Below are positions 39,345 to 50,538 of a stretch of 64,000 nt of DNA, in pieces. The notes under the pieces are model-generated. The model was not told the DNA's origin. It did not search any database and was given only the letters and a program-made list of their open reading frames with translations. Every line of letters begins with the position of its first letter. Positions within the stretch are counted from its first letter, which is position 1. The translations under genes were made by a program, and so were the position numbers. The DNA is from Cordylochernes scorpioides (Eukaryota > Arthropoda > Arachnida > Pseudoscorpiones > Chernetidae): assembly GCA_030710605.1 (NCBI GenBank), contig CP092870.1:92423029-92487028 (forward strand), given 5' to 3'.

Positions 39345-39560
39345 ACAATTTGGATTATAGAGATTAGAAACCCAAAGTAATAAAACTAAATTCAAACAAA
39401 CAAATAGTGTGTAATGTAACAATGTTGTTGCCAAAACCTCACACTCTATTTATTTATTTGGATATTCAGTACTTTTATCTGATGATGATAACAACATTTT
39501 TACAGAAATGTCACAGACTATTTATTTGTATTTGATCTTATTACTTTGTGTAACTTGGGA
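39345..39560. repeat. Degraded PLE family A pair
   Basis: ACAATTTGGATTATAGAGAT, ACCTCACACTCTATTTATTT, TCTGATGATGATAACAAC and GAAATGTCACAG blocks. Older than other copies. Confidence 0.5.
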
Positions 39561-39619
39561 TCTTGTTTTTAATCACAAGTTTCTATTATTAAAAAAAAGG
39601 TTTTTTATTACAAAATGGG

Positions 39620-39776
39620 TGCAATTCTCAACCTGCAACCCCAAAACCCATTATTGACTGTATTGACTCATCCATTGATGTGCTCTACTCTTCCCTGACA
39701 GACACCATCAAAACTCTCAAGTTTTACAAGCTTGATACCCTAATATGATTGGGTGGAGATAAGAAAGAAGAAGAAG
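39620..39776 (+). mobile_element. LINE-beta 3' end with 13-bp TSD
   Basis: TSD ATTACAAAATGGG (39607-39619, 39777-39789). Frame fragment HxxxCIDSS then LYKLDTLI and stop, tail GGAGATAAGAAAGAAGAAG. Confidence 0.85.
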
Positions 39777-39799
39777 ATTACAAAATGGGTCTTTTAAGA

Positions 39800-40085
39800 G
39801 TTAGTGTATTAAACACAAGGTAATAAGACCAAATCCAAATAAATAAATATTTATTGTAAAGCTTGAGACTTTTGACGGTGTCTGCCGGGGAAAAGTAGAG
39901 CTCATCAAGGGATGAGTCAATACAGTCAATAAGGTGTTTTGGAGTTGCAGGTTGAGAATTGCGCCCATTTTGTAATACATTTTTGTAATAAAATATATTT
40001 AAATAAATAATATTTATTTATTTGGATTTGGTCTTATTACCTTGTGTTTATAATCTATTATCCAAATTGTGCCTTATTAAAGTAT
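39800..40085. mobile_element. PLE family A arms split by a minus-strand LINE-beta end
   Basis: AACACAAGGTAATAAGACCA on the left and ATTTGGTCTTATTACCTTG-type sequence on the right flank a LINE-beta segment (about 39855-39960, complement orientation). Confidence 0.65.
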
Positions 40086-40337
40086 TGTAGCAACTTTATT
40101 GAAGCACTGGGCCAGCTGGCTGCATGCCTCTCGTATATTTTTCTTACGAGCATTGAATAAACGTTCTTCTTTTGCTTCCTCTCTATCGCCATTTATATAA
40201 TTGTATAGTTATTTAACTTACTTGACTTTTATTGAATTGTCATTTATCATTGAGTGAGGGTCTGTTGCATCGCTCTGAAAATTCCATGTCACAATATTAT
40301 AAGTTTCTAAGTTATTAGATCAACTATTTGACACCAC

Positions 40338-40668
40338 AACCAACTCCGCCTTTGCTGGTCCCAAGCCCGGAAGAAAAAGGAGGAGGGGGAGCAGTAACAA
40401 GCTCACTAAAAAAACCTGGGCTCAGTTGGCCCGGCTGATAGTACCCTGTAAGGGCTCCTAATCCAGGGATACAGGATGAGCAGTGTTTGCCTCCATGTTA
40501 GGAGCGGCTGCACATGGCATCTGTTCCTGATGTCAGAGACGGCCATTTCTTTTGGAGCTAAGTCGGCCTGCCACTGAGTAGTGCTCCCAGTCTTAATGAC
40601 AAAGGCAGATGCATTCTACTTCACCCAGGCCCTAATATGATTGAGTGGAGATAAGGAAGAAGAAGACA
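40338..40668 (+). mobile_element. SINE-D copy
   Basis: CAACTCCGCCTTTGCTGGTC ... GATTGAGTGGAGATAAGGAA with a GAAGAAGAA tail. Shorter LINE-beta-like portion than the 25688 copy. Confidence 0.78.
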
Positions 40669-40811
40669 ACACAACCTATACTGAGAATATACTTATCAAA
40701 CATTGTACAGTACACTTTGCAGTAAGTAACGTCAACTTACCATTGGTAGAGACAATGCTCCCAGATAGAGGATCTGTACACCAGGCAAATAAACAATTAG
40801 AAAAATATATA

Positions 40812-40971
40812 CAGTAGAAACTCCTGCTAGCGAACACTTCTCCACAAAGGATAGTTTTCATTTTCAAAATTATCATTTTTACAATTTAGCAACTCTCCGG
40901 TAAGAGGACACTTCTCCCTAAAGGACACTTTGGCTCTGCAATTAGATGTCCTTTACAGGGAGGTTCTACTG
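40812..40971. repeat. M2 MITE
   Basis: CAGTAGAAACTCCTGC ... GGGAGGTTCTACTG with TA flanks, 160 bp. Confidence 0.75.
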
Positions 40972-40999
40972 TATAATAATACATGTTATATTAAAATAT

Positions 41000-42029
41000 T
41001 ATTTTATTTAAAATTATATTTCATAGATTCAAATACTCTGCTAAATCGACCGCCAGAGGTCATGCTTCCCCTATAAAAACTCATTGTTGTTGTTTTCCGA
41101 TGGCCGGCTCAAACCTTTTGTACATTATGTAAATAAGTTTTTCATTTTTTAGATTCTTACGCCTTAAGACAGGCAGTACTTTTATCAAATTATGTTTTTA
41201 TATATTCCATAAGCTCAATTAAAGCTATTTTTGATCTTTACTATTTTTATTACATAATATTCTCATTTTTTAAATAACATATATACATATAAAAATTTGC
41301 ATAATAAAGAAATAAAGATGTTGTCAAAAACAATATAATTATATACAGTAAACCCCTCCATAGCCAAAGCCAATGGGACTGAACCTGTAGTTCACTATAG
41401 CCATGGTTTATTATAGCCATAGTTCATCCCTAACTGGCCTTTTCCTTATCATTTGCAGAAGAACATTGCTCGATGCAAATATGTAATTCTACTGTTATTA
41501 AAGCTTATGTCCATAGTTTGGCTGAATATTATTTTGGAAATTCCACCCTTCACACACACAGTGTAGCATATATAATCAGAATGATCCAATACAGTATTAG
41601 AGCCCTAAGAAGCAGTCTGGTAGATTAAATTGACGATACCACTGGGAGGGTTCACCACTGATGTGTTGTGCACCAAGCCCTTCCAATATATTTTTCATTG
41701 CAGTAAGGGCACTAGAAGTTTGTGTTTTATATGTAATAGATTTTCTCTCTTGGTTAAAAAAACTGTAATTGTCAAACTAGGTATATTTGTTTAGTTTTTT
41801 TCATTAGTTGGTTGTAAATTCAAGCATGATTTTAGTGTCCTTTCCTTTATTTTCTTCTTTAAACTCTACTCAAACCTTGTAATTATTCAATTGTTTATGT
41901 AATATAGTATCTAAGTTTAGTGTTGTATCTTGAAGCAAGCATCCCTTGTGGAGATATTGCGCCTGATTTGAATATGAATAAATGTATAAAAAAACATTTG
42001 TGTTTAAATTATTTCAATTTCTATAGTTC
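41000..42029. other. Non-coding region with repeat fragments
   Basis: Contains an M3 end near 41347 (CAGTAAACCCCTCCATAG) and one arm of the fold-back family near 41575-41735. No gene is recognised. Confidence 0.45.
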
Positions 42030-42042
42030 ACTGTATGCTGTG

Positions 42043-42353
42043 GGGGGGTCGGTGGAAGGCTGGTTAAACCGTTTGGTTTACGACCACTACGACCCGGGTT
42101 CGATCCCCGCATTGGACACTTTTTTCTGTTTAAAAAAAAAATGCTCCAATGGCCCCCCGATTCTTGCAAAAGTCCAACCCCACCAGCGAGTGCAAGTAAC
42201 CAAACGGGGCTCTGGCACATTTGTAAGTGCAAAGTCGAACTGCTTTCACATGTGTAGACATGTGGTGCGCTTACAGTAAAAAGCAGTCGCTAACTACCCA
42301 CCATGATTATCATGGCCTGTACCACGTGTACTAGGGATAAGCAAAAAAAAAAA
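42043..42353 (+). mobile_element. SINE-T, best-delimited full copy
   Basis: 13-bp TSD ACTGTATGCTGTG (42030-42042, 42354-42366). Head GGGGGTCGGTGGAAGGCTGG, B box GGTTCGATCCC, A-rich linker, body with AAACGGGGCTCTGGCACATT and ATGATTATCATGG palindrome, 3' end ACTAGGGATAAGC plus poly-A. 311 bp. Confidence 0.9.
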
Positions 42354-42399
42354 ACTGTATGCTGTGTTCACTGTAGCTCAATACAATATCAAGATGGTA

Positions 42400-43430
42400 T
42401 GGCGGATTAAACTGGCTAAACCACTGTAAGAGTTCACTACCAACATGCTAGGCCCCCCTTTTATTATTTTTATCATTGCAATAGTGTTTCAGTGAAAATT
42501 TTTTGGATTTTCAAATGAAAAATATGCTCAATAAATGGAAAATTTTAAAATTAGATGATGTGCTAATGCATTAGATTATCTTTTTTTTAAGCTATTTTTT
42601 TTTTTTATATTGAAAAACACTCAAGTATATATATTTTTTAATGGGAGGTCGCCAAAAGACCTCACAGATTAGTTTATTAGAAAAATGAGATGTTTTGCAT
42701 TGATGTCATGGTAAATGGTAGAGAAGGGAATAAACTGCTGCTCTGCTTCCTTTGTGTCACGACTGCAAGCTTTCAGATCTTCTGACTGAAAAAATCCTAT
42801 TAATTAAAAATGTATAACAAATATTTATTTTTAATATTATACATGCCATGTTTATATGATGGAGGTAAAACCCCAAGTTTTATTAAATCAATTTCATCCA
42901 TTTAATAATTTTAATAAATTAAAAGCATTTAAAACGTTATTGAAAACTTGTCAAAAATTGAAATCCTTTATTTAAAAATATTTCAAAAAATGTCAAAAAA
43001 TATATGCATATTTAAAATAATACCAAAACTAGCAAAAAGACAATTGTTTTTAAATAAATAAACAAACAGTGACTTAGGTACTGTGGCTGAATCTATTTTG
43101 ATTAAATATTTTGTGTTAAAAAAAAGTATTTATACTAATTTTGAAATGAAGATTTTAATAAATATATATATGAAAACCAACTTTTTAAAAATGATATTAT
43201 ATATATGAAACATATTATTGTTTATTTTAAAAATGTTTTCCGTTTTTAAATTTCAATTCACTTCAGTGAGAAAAATCAACATTTTATTTTTAGAATAAAA
43301 TTTATTGTTATAATATTCTAGTAAGTAGTAGTAACATAACCAATGCTCCTGACGCTTATCAATAGATTGGGGAGTATAAAAATATGATTGAAAATATTTG
43401 GGTCTATAAGTGCCACAATGTAAAAAAAAA
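42400..43430. other. AT-rich region without genes
   Basis: Very AT-rich, no recognised ORF or repeat apart from a poor fold-back remnant at about 42400-42500. Confidence 0.45.
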
Positions 43431-43489
43431 AAAAGTTAAATAAATCGTTCGTTGAGAAGGGGGGAAATATATATATGTAATAATATGTT

Positions 43490-43788
43490 GAGATCCTGTC
43501 GACTATCTGTAAGTTTATTGTGTTGGAGCTCTGGTCGACTCTCTGTAAGTTGTGGCAACCGAGGGTCAAACCTGTAGTAACCGCGAGGGACAGTCAGGGG
43601 TGGAGAGTTTTCCAGTGCCTCTCTGCACCTTGTAGGACCTTTAACAGTTCTCACAAAGTACAGGCAGTCGTGGTCGAGGCAGAGTGGAAAAGCTGGGAAT
43701 GTCCACACACACAAAACGAAGCGACACAGTTGAAAGAAAGTTCCTTGAATAGATAAAAAGTCGAGCCAAAAGCAAAGATGGAGATAGG
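43490..43788 (-). other. LTR-like or promoter-like block interrupted by BEL
   Basis: GC-richer than its surroundings. With 49777-49985 it forms one continuous block into which BEL inserted at AGTAG. On the minus strand the right part has a TATA-box-like TATAAATAAG near 49880-49890. It may be an older solo LTR; exact ends are not resolved. Confidence 0.4.
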
Positions 43789-43793
43789 AGTAG

Positions 43794-44115
43794 TGTGTAG
43801 AAATGTAGGGTAGTCGGTTCACAAAACACTGAGCGAGATTCGGTAGAAGAATTCGCTGTGATGATTCTTTGTGGGCTGTTGCAAGGATTTAAATAAGATC
43901 ACTAAATAGCAGAAAGGAGGGGGTAAAAATCTCCTTCTAACTAACTTTATTTAATACATATTAAGAGGACAGAGGAAAACACGCGACTGGTGGGTAGCAA
44001 AACCAGCCGTGTTCTAATGTTTATGTCGCGGCTCCTTTGATGCAGGCAGGGGCCGCCGTGTTTACACAGCTGTCTGGGCTGCGTCCGGGATAATGGATCT
44101 CCACCATTCCACACA
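43794..44115 (-). repeat. BEL 3' LTR
   Basis: 322 bp, begins TGTGTAGAAATG and ends CATTCCACACA on the plus strand. The integrase frame runs into it and stops at 43947. Confidence 0.93.
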
Positions 44116-45431
44116 CACTCCCACCTGTTTTTATCTAGGCACACAGAAAAACACAAATAATCGTCCAATCGGTTGGGTTTACAAATGGTTCTTCCCGATC
44201 TAGTCTGTATTTTTGCAGTTTTCACTTTATCGTTCAGCAAACGCGAAGAAGTTGCTGTTGATATTTCCAAGGGATATATTTTCTGAATAGGTCTTAGGAA
44301 GGTTCCTACTGCGGTTTTCACCTTCACTAATCTATTCACTCCATCTCTTCCAAATAATATCTCCTCGATCACTGCTAATGGCCAGAAGTTACGCTTTTTA
44401 TTGTCCATACCAACTAGGACAACATCCCCAGCCTGGAGTTTTGGATTGTAAATGCGTCTGTTTCTCTGGACCAGGAGGGACAAATATTCCTTCCTGAATC
44501 GTGATTTCAACTCCTCCCTCAGCTTGCTCAAATAGCGCAGTTTCTGTGTCGTTGGATTAGATCCCATATTCTGGCACTTGGGAAACTCGACATCTGTCTG
44601 TTCTTGTAGAAACATGGAAGGTGATATAGTCACAAGATCATTCGGATCGTCGCTGACATAAGTCATGGGCCTTCCATTCATCACTGCCTCTGCATGACAC
44701 AGCAGGGTCATCAATTGTTGATATGTTAATGTTGATGTTCCAAGCATTCTTTTTAGTATGTCTTTGAGGGAACGAATCAATCTCTCCCACCATCCACCCC
44801 ACCAGGCAGCAGTGGGCGGGATGAATTTCCATTCAATACGTTTCACTTTCCCGTCGTTAGAAACGCGTTCCCAGTCAATCTTTTTAAAGAAGTTATTGGC
44901 TCCTACAAAATTTGTTCCGTTGTCGCTGAAGATGGTGGATGGACGTCCTCGTCTCTTGATGAATCTCTCCAGGGCCATTAGGAAATATTCTGTGCTGAGA
45001 GATATTACCAGTTCCAAATGTACACAGCGGTACACAGCACAGGTGAAGAGAACAACCCAGGTCTTGGTCTGATCTTTCAGATAGAGCGGGCCCGCCAGAT
45101 CAATCCCTACCACCTCGAATACCTTGGCGTTATGTACTCGAGTGGCAGGTAATGGAGCGTCTTCCACCACAACGGGTTTAGCGGAGAAGCGGCGACATGT
45201 GACACATCTTCTCACTATTTTCTTAATGGTCTGTCTCGCTTTTACTATCCAATATTTTTCCCAAAGTTTGTTCATCAAAAATTGTACACCAGCGTGGCAA
45301 TTCTCAACGTGTGAATCACATATCATTTGTTCAATCAACGGATGAGTCCCATGTAATAGTACTGGCAAACGGAAGCCATATTCGTCGCTGCTGTAAATCA
45401 ATTTTGTTTTCACACGCAGGATTCCTTCTAC
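43947..45431 (-). pseudogene. BEL integrase part, out of frame with gag-pol
   Basis: No ATG start. It is the continuation of pol in another frame, just after the stop at 45433. It shows the integrase zinc motif (H..H then CVTCRRF), GIDLAGPLYL with the first catalytic Asp, FSDNGTNFVGA with the second, and a WGGWWERLIRSLK block carrying the Glu. The C-terminal domain includes VLVGMDNKKRNFWPLAVI. The integrase core is otherwise intact. Confidence 0.9.
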
Positions 45432-45432
45432 T

Positions 45433-48400
45433 TCAGATACCTTCAGACCAGGTATAGAACTCGGCCTGAACTAATTTCAAAAGCGCCAGCTCCGCTTCAT
45501 CGATCTCCTTCACAGAAAGTTCGCCCTTTACTTTCGTTGAAGATCGGAGGTTGTTGATGAACCTTCTAATCCACGCCATCATCCGCACATTTTTTATGAA
45601 CGAGGAGAAATATTTCATGTACCAATGATCGGTACTCTTAACTGTTGTCACAACAGCAATTTTCTTTCTTTCCGCACAGATTTCTTCTTCATTCAGGTCT
45701 TTATACCTGGAAGGCCAAAATTCTTCGGAGAGTTTTAACCAGGAAGGGCCCTCCCACCATCTAGACTGTATCAGTCGGGATAGGCTGCATCCTCTGGAGG
45801 GTAAATCAGCTGGATTGCACTCGCTAGGAACATATCTCCAATTTCCAGGATCACTAAGTCTGCATATCTCCTTCACGCGATTCCCGACAAAGGTACCCCA
45901 CTGATCATCGCGCTTTATCCAAGCGAGGGCTGTTGTGGCATCAGACCAGAATACATTTTTGATATCTTTTAACTCTAGAGCTTCAAAGATCATCTTGTTT
46001 AATCGTGCTCCTACAACACAGGCTAAAAGTTCAAGTCTTGGTATCGTAGGTCTCTTGAGAGGAGCGACTCGAGACTTAGCCGCCATCATATGCACTTCAA
46101 CTTTGTCACCAACCCGAGTCCGAAGGAAGACCACAGCAGCATAAGCTTCACTACTAGCATCAACAAACGTGTGTATCTGCCAGTCCTTCTGCGGTACCAT
46201 CAATGGATTGAAATTCCTAGGAATTGCCATGCCTTTGTGCAGCTGAAGGTCGTCGAACCATAGGCTTAGTTCATCCTTGTAGTGACGGTCCAATTCATCG
46301 TCCCATGCCAACTTTAGAGTCCAAGCTTTTTGCAATAGAATTTTAGGCTTTATTAATATTGGACTCAGAAATCCAATAGGGTCATATATCTGAGCTAAGC
46401 AGGACAGGATACTCCTTTTGGTTATCTTGGGGGGTATGGCTACGGGAATTTCACATGACAAACAATCTTCCCTTTTATCCCAACATATACCAAGGACTTT
46501 AGATATCTCTGCTCTTTCAAAGGGGTAAGTATCGGAGGCCACGTCCAGACTATGCTCCCAACGGCTTAGCTCCAACCTAGCATTATCCATGATGGACGTT
46601 GCGGTCAATTTGAGATCTTGTAACTCTTCAAAAGAGTTCACGCTTGTGACTAAATTGTCCACATAAAAGGATTTCTGCAACCTCTGAGCTAACGGTTTAT
46701 GTTCAGGTCGAACATTAGACAGGTGGTATTCGAGTACTGCCCCCAAAATGAAAGGACTACAGTTAACGCCGAAAACGACACGTCTATGTCTAAATACTTC
46801 TGTCTTTTCTCTATTTTGGGAATACCACAGAAAACGCAGGTAATCTCTGTCCCTTTCATTCACCTCAATCTGAAGAAACGCTTTCTTAATGTCTGCCACG
46901 ACACCAAACTTGCCATTTCTAAACCTTAGCATAAGGTTGGGAATCATCTCTATGAGGTTAGGTCCCTTTTCAAGACAGTCATTTAAAGATGGGGATCTAT
47001 AGACCTTGCTAGAAGCATCAAAGACAGGCCTGATAGGCGTAGTCCCACTGGAGAGTTTCACCACAGGACGATGAGGCAGGTAGAAGGCCTCAGCGTCGTG
47101 TTGTTCAGCTGGGACTTTCTCAATTATCCCATCATCCAACCAGCCTCGGAAAATATCATCATAGTCCTCATAAAGATTCAAAGAGATTAATTTCTTAGTC
47201 GTTTGTTCTAATCTCTTCAGAGCAACCTCCCTGTTGTCCGCGATTTTAGCTTTCTCTACAGTCCACGGGAGGGAAACAACATATCTTCCTGAAACAGAAT
47301 GTTGGACTGTTTTTAGAAAATGTCGACGCGCCAGTGCGTCTCTCTGATCTCTCTGTTTAACCTCAATAGGATCCATAATGCCAAGAACATCGAGATTCCA
47401 CAGATTAGTTATACTGCTCTCCGAAATTGTCATCGTTGTAACATGATGAGCGAGTGAAACGTCACTACCTGGCTTACATTCACCCATTAAAGTCCATCCG
47501 AAACGCGTCTGCGACGCAGTCAAGCCATTTGACAACACACAAGATTTCATCATGAAAATAGATCCCAATACATCGCATCCTAGAAGTATTTCAATTTCCA
47601 TGTCATCCTTTCCAATATCAGGAACCCAGATTTTGCGGGCTTTGAGTTCTTTCAACCATGGCCCGCGGCTCAATCTTGGTAGGTTACCACAGATTTTTTG
47701 TTGGTCAAGAAGCTTCGTAACCATCTTAAAATTCCCCGATGCATGACCCAAATTGACTCTGTATTCTTGGTGAACACTTTCACTAGTATGACCTCCAAAC
47801 ACCACATGTTTAAGTGATTCCTGGCCAATGGGAGATAGTCCGAGATCCTGGGCAGTTTTAGACAAAATATAGGATCGTTGGGAACCTGTGTCAAGGAGGG
47901 CACGCACTACTTTCGCCGAAGTCGCACCTTCGACTTTAATCTTCAGAGTCTGTAGCAAAATCAGAGACGAAGCGCTAAGACCGGAGAATGAAACTCCGTT
48001 TTCAACTGTAGGAGAAACGTCACAGTCTTCCACCTGTTCCTTGTCTTCATCCGCTGACTCTCGTCCAGGAGCATTAAGAGGGCATAAAATATCAAGGTGC
48101 TTCTTCTTACATCGAATACATTCAGTTATGCGCCTTCTACAATTAGAAGAGATATGACCTGGTTGGAGGCAGGAGAAACAACATTTAGCGTTTTTAATAC
48201 GCTCTCTTCTTTCTTTAATGCTCATTCTGCGCGCAGCAAGACATTCTGTGTTCTTATGATCTTTATTACAAAAGATGCAATTCTGGGCACGTCCAGCAAA
48301 GAGTCCAGAGGCCGTAGGTATCTTTGCAGGATGTGATTGTCTGCCCACGTTTCTATCTTGTTTCAGAGATCTAAGTCCAAACTTGGATCCAGCTAAGGCT

Positions 48401-49326
48401 CTGTCTTGTTCTGCTGCAGCTTCCTTTTGGAGAAACTCCATAATTAGGTCAACTCTAGTTTGAGTCGAATCATTAGCATCTATCTTGACATCATGGAGGG
48501 GGCTTCTTTGCCAAGCCTTCATGAGTTCCTCTGAGAGACATGCCTCAATCATTGGAAATATAAATACAGACATCTGTCTGGCCTCAATCTTTAAGGATTC
48601 CAATGCTCTCAAATGAGTCACCAACTCATCATAAAACGAAGTCACCTTCAACTGTTGTTTGGACGAGCAATCGATCATAAGGCGTATAAGGTCCCCGACA
48701 TAGACTTGTTGCAACAGTTCAGGCCTTCCAAATCTTTCTGTCAAAGTTTCTATAACTTTGGGGTAATTCTCGGCAGTCAGGGGGTAACTATCAACCAGTT
48801 TACTAGCTCTGGTTCCCGGCGACAGAGATTGCACAAGATATTGAAACTTGTCGCTGTCTTCTAAAGTAGGATCGACATGTATCTTGTTGAACTGTGCCCA
48901 CCATCCCAACCAATCTTTTATTTCTCCTGTAAACTTCTTTAATTCTATCTTGGGTAGTTTTACAGTTCTATGGTGTGAGCTAGAAGCGAAGCTCACTTCA
49001 CTGGTCGTGGGACTGGATGCAGTGATCCTGGGTTCAACAAGAGCGAGACATTTTTTATATATCCTCTTATATCTCTGGGTATATTGCAAGGCTTCCTCAT
49101 CGTCTTGCTCTAGTTCCTCTTCGCTAACGTCTGAAGTTAGCATGAAGTCTCTTATCTTGCCTTGGATCACAAGAAGCTCACTGTGAGTTTCTTCAATGAT
49201 CTCTCTATTATATTCAATGTCCTCTACTGGTATCGGTGGAGTACCTGACAGAAGCTCTTCTGTCGTCTTCAAGCTGTGAGTTAGTCGCTTTCTAAGTAAA
49301 TTTCTATGTCTTTTTAAAATTTCCAT
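45433..49326 (-). CDS. BEL/Pao gag-pol polyprotein (gag, protease, RT, RNase H)
   Basis: 1297 residues from an ATG at 49326. Residues 120-300 match the DUF1759 gag region (LKKFTGEIKDWLGWW). Zinc knuckles lie at about 350-415 (CCFSCLQPGHISSNC). The retroviral-type protease has DTGS at 479-482. RT at about 760-950 has ADIKKAF and FYVDN at 887-891; Asn for the second Asp of YVDD is seen in several BEL lineages. RNase H at about 1050-1180 carries VDAS, LELL and SDAT. The frame ends by a shift before integrase, so full-length pol cannot be made without a frameshift. The start codon is the first Met, 124 bp inside the LTR boundary. Confidence 0.93.
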   Translation of the reverse strand: MEILKRHRNLLRKRLTHSLKTTEELLSGTPPIPVEDIEYNREIIEETHSELLVIQGKIRDFMLTSDVSEEELEQDDEEALQYTQRYKRIYKKCLALVEPRITASSPTTSEVSFASSSHHRTVKLPKIELKKFTGEIKDWLGWWAQFNKIHVDPTLEDSDKFQYLVQSLSPGTRASKLVDSYPLTAENYPKVIETLTERFGRPELLQQVYVGDLIRLMIDCSSKQQLKVTSFYDELVTHLRALESLKIEARQMSVFIFPMIEACLSEELMKAWQRSPLHDVKIDANDSTQTRVDLIMEFLQKEAAAEQDRALAGSKFGLRSLKQDRNVGRQSHPAKIPTASGLFAGRAQNCIFCNKDHKNTECLAARRMSIKERRERIKNAKCCFSCLQPGHISSNCRRRITECIRCKKKHLDILCPLNAPGRESADEDKEQVEDCDVSPTVENGVSFSGLSASSLILLQTLKIKVEGATSAKVVRALLDTGSQRSYILSKTAQDLGLSPIGQESLKHVVFGGHTSESVHQEYRVNLGHASGNFKMVTKLLDQQKICGNLPRLSRGPWLKELKARKIWVPDIGKDDMEIEILLGCDVLGSIFMMKSCVLSNGLTASQTRFGWTLMGECKPGSDVSLAHHVTTMTISESSITNLWNLDVLGIMDPIEVKQRDQRDALARRHFLKTVQHSVSGRYVVSLPWTVEKAKIADNREVALKRLEQTTKKLISLNLYEDYDDIFRGWLDDGIIEKVPAEQHDAEAFYLPHRPVVKLSSGTTPIRPVFDASSKVYRSPSLNDCLEKGPNLIEMIPNLMLRFRNGKFGVVADIKKAFLQIEVNERDRDYLRFLWYSQNREKTEVFRHRRVVFGVNCSPFILGAVLEYHLSNVRPEHKPLAQRLQKSFYVDNLVTSVNSFEELQDLKLTATSIMDNARLELSRWEHSLDVASDTYPFERAEISKVLGICWDKREDCLSCEIPVAIPPKITKRSILSCLAQIYDPIGFLSPILIKPKILLQKAWTLKLAWDDELDRHYKDELSLWFDDLQLHKGMAIPRNFNPLMVPQKDWQIHTFVDASSEAYAAVVFLRTRVGDKVEVHMMAAKSRVAPLKRPTIPRLELLACVVGARLNKMIFEALELKDIKNVFWSDATTALAWIKRDDQWGTFVGNRVKEICRLSDPGNWRYVPSECNPADLPSRGCSLSRLIQSRWWEGPSWLKLSEEFWPSRYKDLNEEEICAERKKIAVVTTVKSTDHWYMKYFSSFIKNVRMMAWIRRFINNLRSSTKVKGELSVKEIDEAELALLKLVQAEFYTWSEGI

Positions 49327-49449
49327 TTTTCAAAAAAACACTATAAGCATAAGGTAAACAAAAGGTACTTATCTTAAGTCTTGAACTTGTACTCCGCCGT
49401 TAATCCACTTGATCTTGCCTTGTCAGAAGCCCACCCGGGGAGGCCACTT

Positions 49450-49771
49450 TGTGTAGAAATGTAGGGTAGTCGGTTCACAAAACACTGAGCGAGATTCGGT
49501 AGAAGAATTCGCTGTGATGATTCTTTGTGGGCTGTTGCAAGGATTTAAATAAGATCACTAAATAGCAGAAAGGAGGGGGTAAAAATCTCCTTCTAACTAA
49601 CTTTATTTAATACATATTAAGAGGACAGAGGAAAACACGCGACTGGTGGGTAGCAAAACCAGCCGTGTTCTAATGTTTATGTCGCGGCTCCTTTGATGCA
49701 GGCAGGGGCCGCCGTGTTTACACAGCTGTCTGGGCTGCGTCCGGGATAATGGATCTCCACCATTCCACACA
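49450..49771 (-). repeat. BEL 5' LTR
   Basis: 322 bp, same sequence as the 3' LTR. The adjacent interior on the minus strand starts AAGTGGCCTCCCCGGG, the probable primer-binding region; the tRNA was not identified. Confidence 0.93.
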
Positions 49772-49776
49772 AGTAG

Positions 49777-50200
49777 CGTTTCTTACTGACTACATGGTGA
49801 AATGAGGTGGAACTTGGAGACAGCCGGCGACGCGCTGATGGGGAACTCACTGGAACTGACTGCTGTTGCTAAGGCCGGTCTTATTTATACGACAGCTCTG
49901 ACAAAGAGAATTGGGTCATGCACGTGTCGAGGGACACCGGACACTGGCGACAGTCTGTCGCTTCCAATCTATCTTTAGAAGTTACTTTGTAATTCTCTCA
50001 ATCTTGCTTTTAACTTAGCTTTTAATCTATTATATTTTATTTATTCATCCTCAGTACATTACATATGGTGGTGCAAGGAGACATGTCAATTATGCGTATA
50101 ATTAGTTATAGTTTATAATTAGTTCTATATACAACATGACAAGCTTGTTATATGAATTACATAATATAGGGTTATTGGTTTAAATTATCATATATATATA
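49777..50200. other. Right half of interrupted LTR-like block, then AT-rich DNA
   Basis: Continues the block at 43490-43788. After about 49985 the sequence is AT-rich with no feature. Confidence 0.4.
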
Positions 50201-50204
50201 TATT

Positions 50205-50345
50205 CAGCAATACCTCCCTGTAAAGAACACCTAATTGCAGAGCCAAAGTGTCCTTTAGGGAGAGTTTCAAAATTGTAAAAATGGTAATTTTGCAAATGAA
50301 AGCTGTCGTTTGTGGAAAGGTGTCCGCTAAAGGGAGATTCTACTG
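50205..50345. repeat. M2 MITE, degenerate
   Basis: CAGCAATACCTCCCTGTAAA ... GGGAGATTCTACTG with internal CAAAGTGTCCTTTAGGGAG. Confidence 0.65.
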
Positions 50346-50538
50346 TATTACCTTCGATTTCAAAATAAAATACATAGACCCCTTCCAGAAAGTTGAAATA
50401 TAGACGCTTTTGATTTTCATCTCCCAGAAAAACTCCTCTTCGTTCAATCCACTGGACAAGTATCCTCCCATCACGCGCATTAATATCTTAACCAAAGTCT
50501 TTGAACGATGCATTCTAGTGAGGCTGTAGTGGCGCTAA

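Larger units (their letters stand above)
43794..49771 (-). mobile_element. BEL/Pao LTR retrotransposon
   Basis: 5978 bp with two 322-bp LTRs (43794-44115 and 49450-49771) that read the same base for base. The 5-bp TSD AGTAG lies at 43789-43793 and 49772-49776. LTR ends are TG...CA. Gag-pol order is protease, RT, RNase H, integrase, as in BEL/Pao. One frameshift separates RNase H from integrase. Identical LTRs imply a recent insertion. Confidence 0.95.

Noticed and set aside
43436..43822. 128-codon minus ORF left of BEL
   Set aside because: Crosses the BEL insertion point and shows no domain.
45413..45413. Start of a separate integrase gene
   Set aside because: The proposed first codon is GTG within a continuous upstream frame; it is the shifted continuation of pol, not an independent gene.
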